The position numbers and the translations under genes were made by a program. Below the pieces are notes generated by a model that was given only the letters and a program-made list of their open reading frames with translations, did not search any database and was not told the DNA's origin. A stretch of 64,000 nt of DNA from Oceanobacillus polygoni. Its GTDB lineage: Bacteria > Bacillota > Bacilli > Bacillales > Amphibacillaceae. The stretch's first letter is position 1. Every line of letters starts with the position of its first letter. Below, in pieces: positions 60,317 through 64,000 of this stretch. Location of the stretch: NCBI RefSeq assembly GCF_008304605.1, contig NZ_PIJY01000024.1, positions 857 through 64,856 of the forward strand. Reading direction: 5' to 3'.

Positions 60317-61849
60317 TTATTTTGCGATTACGGAATTTGTTGCCTTTTTCTTTTCATCTCTTTTTTCAATGGTACCGTCTGATTTAACGCGACGAATAAA
60401 GAATGCTAGAACCAGAGCTGCTCCCCCAATTATTGTAGACACTAAGAAGGAGAAGTTGATTCCATTAAGCATTGCTTCATTGATAATTTGCCCCTGCATT
60501 TCTGCCATTGCTTGTTCAGATTGTACTAGGTTAGGATCCATTGCTACCATCGCTGCATCTGTTAATTCTGTTGTTTTTGCCTCCGTGCGATTGTTCATTA
60601 CTGTAACCAATAATGCTGCACCAATGGCGCCAGAAACTTGTTGCAGTGTATTATTCATTGCAGTCCCATGTGGATTTGCTTCCATAGGTAACTGATTCAA
60701 TCCGTTTGTCATAACTGGCATCATTACCATAGACATTCCAAAACTACGGACAGTAAATAAAACCATGAGACTTACATATGACATTTCCATGTCTAGTTGA
60801 CTAAAGAAAAAGGTCGTTGTTACAACAATAGTTAATCCGATAATGGCAAGGGTTCGTGCTCCGTATTTATCAAAAAGCCGACCGGTAATTGGGGACATTA
60901 ATCCCATTATAACGGCACCTGGAAGCATGAGTAGCCCAGCATCCATCGGAGAAAAACCACGAATGGTTTGGATATAAATTGGTACTAATATCATCGCGGA
61001 GAACATCGCCGTTGATAAAACAATCGAGATTGCTGATGATAATGCGAACATCGGGTACTTAAAAATCCGAAATTCGAGCATTGGCTCATCCATACGAAGC
61101 TGTCGGAATATCAACGTAATCACCGAAATGATACCGATAATAATTGTCCCATATACGAGCGGGTGCTCCCACCCTTTGTCGCCAGCAGAACTGAAACCAT
61201 ATAGGAGTCCTCCAAAGCCTAAGCTCGATAAAACAATGGATAAGACATCGAGCTTGATATCACGTTGAGGTGTGATATTCTTAAGCTTGAAAATGGAATA
61301 AACTAAGATAAAAATAGCGAAAGGTAATACAATATCGAACAGCATTCTCCAACTATAGTGTTCGACAAGCCAACCAGAAAGCGTTGGTCCAATCGCAGGG
61401 GCTACGAACATAACCAATCCAAAGATTCCCATTGCTGTTCCTCTTTTTTCAATTGGAAAGGCTGTAAGCATGATATTCATTAATAATGGCATCATCATTG
61501 CTGAACCTGCTGCTTGAATCATTCGTGCAGTAAGAAGTACTCCGAATGTTGGGGATAAACTTGCGAGCAATGTACCTAAAGTAAACAGTGTCATTGCAGT
61601 TAAAAATAAACTCCGATTCGTAAAGCGCTGAATAAAAAATGCACTCGCGGGAATTAGAATTCCATTAATGAGCATGTAACCGGTGGACAGCCACTGAACA
61701 GCTGTAGGGTTAATTTGAAATTCGACCATAATTGATGGTAAAGCTACATTTAATAGTGTCTCGTTTAAAATAGAAATGAAGGCACCGATAAATAAAATCG
61801 CAATCATCCCATATGGAGGTTTATGTTGAATAGAGTTGAACGCACTCAT
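60317..61849 (-). CDS. DHA2-family MFS efflux transporter (EmrB/QacA type)
   Basis: The 510-residue product has 14 helices and DHA2 motifs: LLNVALPSIMVEFQ at the N-terminus, GYMLINGILIPASAFFIQR, GSAMMMPLLMNIML and VGPTLSGWLVEHYSWRMLFD (motif C). It exports drugs or other lipophilic molecules with protons. It is divergent from a TetR regulator at 62027, which probably represses it. Confidence 0.95.
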   Translation of the reverse strand: MSAFNSIQHKPPYGMIAILFIGAFISILNETLLNVALPSIMVEFQINPTAVQWLSTGYMLINGILIPASAFFIQRFTNRSLFLTAMTLFTLGTLLASLSPTFGVLLTARMIQAAGSAMMMPLLMNIMLTAFPIEKRGTAMGIFGLVMFVAPAIGPTLSGWLVEHYSWRMLFDIVLPFAIFILVYSIFKLKNITPQRDIKLDVLSIVLSSLGFGGLLYGFSSAGDKGWEHPLVYGTIIIGIISVITLIFRQLRMDEPMLEFRIFKYPMFALSSAISIVLSTAMFSAMILVPIYIQTIRGFSPMDAGLLMLPGAVIMGLMSPITGRLFDKYGARTLAIIGLTIVVTTTFFFSQLDMEMSYVSLMVLFTVRSFGMSMVMMPVMTNGLNQLPMEANPHGTAMNNTLQQVSGAIGAALLVTVMNNRTEAKTTELTDAAMVAMDPNLVQSEQAMAEMQGQIINEAMLNGINFSFLVSTIIGGAALVLAFFIRRVKSDGTIEKRDEKKKATNSVIAK

Positions 61850-62026
61850 TTTTTCATAATTCCTTCTTTCTTTAAATAAATATAAAGTCCGTTATTTGGA
61901 ACAAAATATATTCTATACCGATAGTCTAATAATATCAAGTGAATATTTTTTTGATATGTAAAAGTTGATACAACAAGTTTAAAAGTCTATATTATAAATA
62001 GACGACTATTACAAAAAGGTGATTAA

Positions 62027-62932
62027 ATGAATCGCAAGAAGAAGCAAATTATAGATGCAGCACATCGGTTGTTTATTGAAAAGGGGTTTGTAACCACATC
62101 GATCCAAGATATTTTAGATGAAGCGGAAATTGCAAAGGGAACATTTTACAATTACTTTACTTCTAAAAATGAATGTCTGATGGCGATATTGGAATTCGTA
62201 TATGAAGAAACGAATCAAAAAAGAAACGAGATTGCCCACGGGAGAGAAAAGAATGATGAGGAAGTTCTTGCTGCGCAAATAGCAATTCGAATGGACACGA
62301 ATCGCAAACATAGCATTATGGCATTATTCTCTTCTATATCACTTTCAGATGACGATGACTTACAAGCATTCATCGGAAAGCAACATAGTAGGGAGTTACA
62401 ATGGGTTGCGAAAAGGCTAACGGAAGTTAATGGACCGGAAACAGAACGCTATGCTCTTGATCATGCAGTAATCCTTTTAGGAACCATTCACCATTCCTTA
62501 CATATTTTAAAAATTATCGGGAATAAAGACATAGCTCCAAAAAGGGTCATTCAATTCGCTCTGGACTCTATAAAACCAATGATTAAAGCGCAACCGCAGG
62601 AAGTACTTTTTCAAACGGATATGATTTTAAATAATCCAGAATATGCGGAGGAAAATATCACGGATTTAAAAGTACAAGCTATATCTCAATTGCAGACACT
62701 GCTTAGTAAAGTAAATAAAGTAGAAAAAGAAAAAACTGACAAACTTGATTATCTACAATTTTTGATCGATGAACTAGAAGCGGATGAACCACGCCTGTTT
62801 TTGTTGGAGAGTGTTCTGATGTCTATATCCAAAGCATTTCATGAACCAGAAGTAGGAAATGAAAGACAGGTTTTTCATTTAGTGTGGAGTATAATGGAAC
62901 GATTAAAAGAAGTGGAGAAGGAGAGTAAATAA
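62027..62932 (+). CDS. TetR/AcrR-family transcriptional regulator
   Basis: The 301-residue product starts with a TetR HTH (IIDAAHRLFIEKGFVTTSIQ, ILDEAEIAKGTFYNYFTSKNE) and a long C-terminal ligand-binding part; TetR proteins are usually about 200, so the extra 100 residues are unusual. It is likely the repressor of the divergent MFS pump. GGTGAT-type ribosome site and the ATG lie about 180 bases from the pump start. Confidence 0.92.
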   Translation: MNRKKKQIIDAAHRLFIEKGFVTTSIQDILDEAEIAKGTFYNYFTSKNECLMAILEFVYEETNQKRNEIAHGREKNDEEVLAAQIAIRMDTNRKHSIMALFSSISLSDDDDLQAFIGKQHSRELQWVAKRLTEVNGPETERYALDHAVILLGTIHHSLHILKIIGNKDIAPKRVIQFALDSIKPMIKAQPQEVLFQTDMILNNPEYAEENITDLKVQAISQLQTLLSKVNKVEKEKTDKLDYLQFLIDELEADEPRLFLLESVLMSISKAFHEPEVGNERQVFHLVWSIMERLKEVEKESK

Positions 62933-62965
62933 GACTCCATTGCTTTTTTAGTGGTGTTTTTTGGA
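62933..62965 (+). terminator. Possible terminator after tetR
   Basis: A short stem ccat/gtgg near the stop codon followed by TTTTTT; weak. Confidence 0.4.
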
Positions 62966-63066
62966 CACCAAAGGCTCAGCATTTAGCTTCACTTGTTTAT
63001 AATAAAAGGATTTAAGGAATGATATTAGTATAACGTTAGAAATCCATTATCGAAAGGGGCTGCAAA

Positions 63067-63168
63067 ATGGGTAGATTACTACGAAGACTTATTCGATATG
63101 GTCCAATTATTTATCCGATTGTCAGAAGACTGTGGAAAAATCGGAAAGCAAAAAGAAATTATAACTAA
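63067..63168 (+). CDS. 33-residue basic peptide
   Basis: The product begins MGRLLRRLIR, is strongly basic with a hydrophobic core (GPIIYPIVRRLW) and ends KAKRNYN. GAAAGGGG lies 6 bases before the ATG, and a good terminator follows. Short basic amphipathic peptides of this type occur in other Bacillaceae; I know no function. Confidence 0.6.
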   Translation: MGRLLRRLIRYGPIIYPIVRRLWKNRKAKRNYN

Positions 63169-63172
63169 ATCG

Positions 63173-63216
63173 TTGTAGAGGTGGTCCGTACAGTAACTGG
63201 CCACCTCTATCAACTT
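63173..63216 (+). terminator. Terminator after the 33-residue gene
   Basis: gtagaggtgg tccgtacagtaactgg ccacctctat followed by a T-poor tail; a strong stem but weak T-run. Confidence 0.65.
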
Positions 63217-63311
63217 TGTACATACATTATTTTTTAAAAATTCCCTTTCTATTGTTATAATTATGTTCGTAATGTAATCACTATGTAGTGCAGAAAAAGC
63301 GAGGAAATGAC

Positions 63312-63791
63312 ATGCAATTTACGATAAGGAAGATGACCGAAAAGTATGCGATTGAGGTTCTTTGCTGGAAATATGAACGTCCCTATGATTTCTATAATCA
63401 AGTACTAACAAGTCATGCAATTATGGAATTGACAGGAAAGAAATACTATGTAGTCTTAGATCGATTCGATGTGTTGGTAGGCTTTTTCTGTGTTGGTGCT
63501 CCTGCTCAAGTGCCTGCTGGCTATCCGTTTGGTGCATATAAAGAAACGTGTGTTGATATTGGGTTGGGTATGAAGCCTGCTTTCACTGGAAGAGGACTTG
63601 GCTTATCATTTTTTTCAGCTATTCTTGATTTTGTAGGAGAGTGCTATGAAAAAATGGATATCCGTCTAACCGTTGCTACCTTTAATAAACGAGCCATTCG
63701 TCTCTATGAAAAAGCAGGCTTTGTTGAACAAACTAAATTTCAAAGTAAGCGAGCCGAGTTTATTACGATGATTAAGCCTTGGGTTAAGTGA
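63312..63791 (+). CDS. GNAT-family N-acetyltransferase
   Basis: The 159-residue product has CVDIGLGMKPAFTGRGLGLS (motif A) and RLTVATFNKRAIRLYEKAGF. The N-terminus MTEKYAIEVLCWKYERPYDF is of a family seen in many Bacilli (YkwB-like). ATG 63312 follows GAGGAAATG; an upstream ATG adds eight residues. The acceptor is unknown. Confidence 0.88.
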   Translation: MQFTIRKMTEKYAIEVLCWKYERPYDFYNQVLTSHAIMELTGKKYYVVLDRFDVLVGFFCVGAPAQVPAGYPFGAYKETCVDIGLGMKPAFTGRGLGLSFFSAILDFVGECYEKMDIRLTVATFNKRAIRLYEKAGFVEQTKFQSKRAEFITMIKPWVK

Positions 63792-63989
63792 GACTATCAT
63801 TATTAGTATTATAAAGGCTTTATATAGAGGATACATTATAGAATGTTGCATGATGATTGCTTTTGATGACTAAAACAAAACGGTCATTTATTTCGCTTAA
63901 GCATATATCTTGAATATCCATTTCTACTTTGCTAATAATATTATATTGCATCAAGAGAGTTTAAAAATTATAGATGGAGGAATTACCGA

Positions 63990-64000
63990 ATGAAAATTGT
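63990..64000 (+). CDS. Start of a further gene, cut by the window end
   Basis: GGAGG at 63976-63980 precedes ATG 63990, and only MKI plus a partial codon lies inside the window. The identity cannot be read. Confidence 0.4.

Noticed and set aside
60252-60695. 147-residue ORF starting at the end of ade
   Set aside because: It lies antisense to the MFS pump gene and across its terminator; its Cys/Ser/Val-rich sequence is typical of an antisense frame.

Overview
The window is low-GC Firmicutes DNA, most like a halotolerant or alkaliphilic endospore-forming Bacillaceae such as Oceanobacillus or Virgibacillus. The evidence is strong aGGAGG ribosome binding sites, frequent TTG and GTG starts, spore genes (an sspP-like SASP gene with a sigma-G type promoter and a cotD-like coat gene with a sigma-K type promoter), preQ1-I riboswitches, a Bacillus-type BirA operator, and gene sets known from B. 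subtilis (bioY-yhfT-yhfS, cotD-ypsA). The genus is inferred; no marker gene settles it.

Layout. 1-800: the 3' end of a tRNA cluster (Asp, Phe, Tyr, Trp, His, Gln, Gly, Cys, Leu), then three terminators. About 800-10090: accessory segment with a secreted protein, an aldehyde dehydrogenase / DapA-like lyase / FAD amine-oxidase operon, two transporters, an RpiR-type regulator and a secreted peptidoglycan-binding protein with an odd leader. A 16/17-base copy of the tRNA-Leu 3' end at 10074-10090 makes this look like a decayed tRNA-integrated island, with a probable IS630-type relic next to it. 10600-18200: lipoprotein, UvrA-like ABC protein, VOC protein, HpaB-type hydroxylase, and queC plus a queuosine-precursor transporter preceded by two preQ1-I riboswitches. 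18350-19470: a tiny phage-like operon (excisionase HTH, DnaD-like, two small ORFs). 19700-24180: a Crp/Fnr regulator divergent from a MatC transporter, DUF6282 hydrolase, cupin and HpcH/HpaI aldolase operon. 24190-26300: a scarred zone with a dead tnpB, a type I toxin-antitoxin locus, an XRE regulator and an MFS fragment. 26460-31906: cupredoxin, EamA remnant, maf, then a BirA-controlled bioY / acyl-CoA ligase / thiolase / two hotdog-protein operon.

32000-50200: mostly housekeeping and stress genes (pirin, CDF, SulP-UspA, DAO-type oxidase, DinB, Mn-pyrophosphatase, cold shock protein, SspP, MscL, YidC, ABC exporter, CotD, YpsA, SIMPL), with a GC-rich interspersed repeat and a 52-bp tandem repeat at 44078-44386. 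50200-64000: GNAT acetyltransferases, Nudix, a hydrolase-GNAT deletion scar, an M20 amidohydrolase with two paired membrane proteins beside a GAF/PucR-type activator, adenine deaminase, and a TetR-DHA2 efflux pair.

No CRISPR array, rRNA, integrase or obvious defence island was seen. The best leads are the tandem preQ1 riboswitches, the type I toxin-antitoxin locus, the BirA-controlled operon with extra hotdog proteins, and two poorly known catabolic clusters (20671-24179 and 52522-57600). All coordinates and translations were read by eye; no database search was run.
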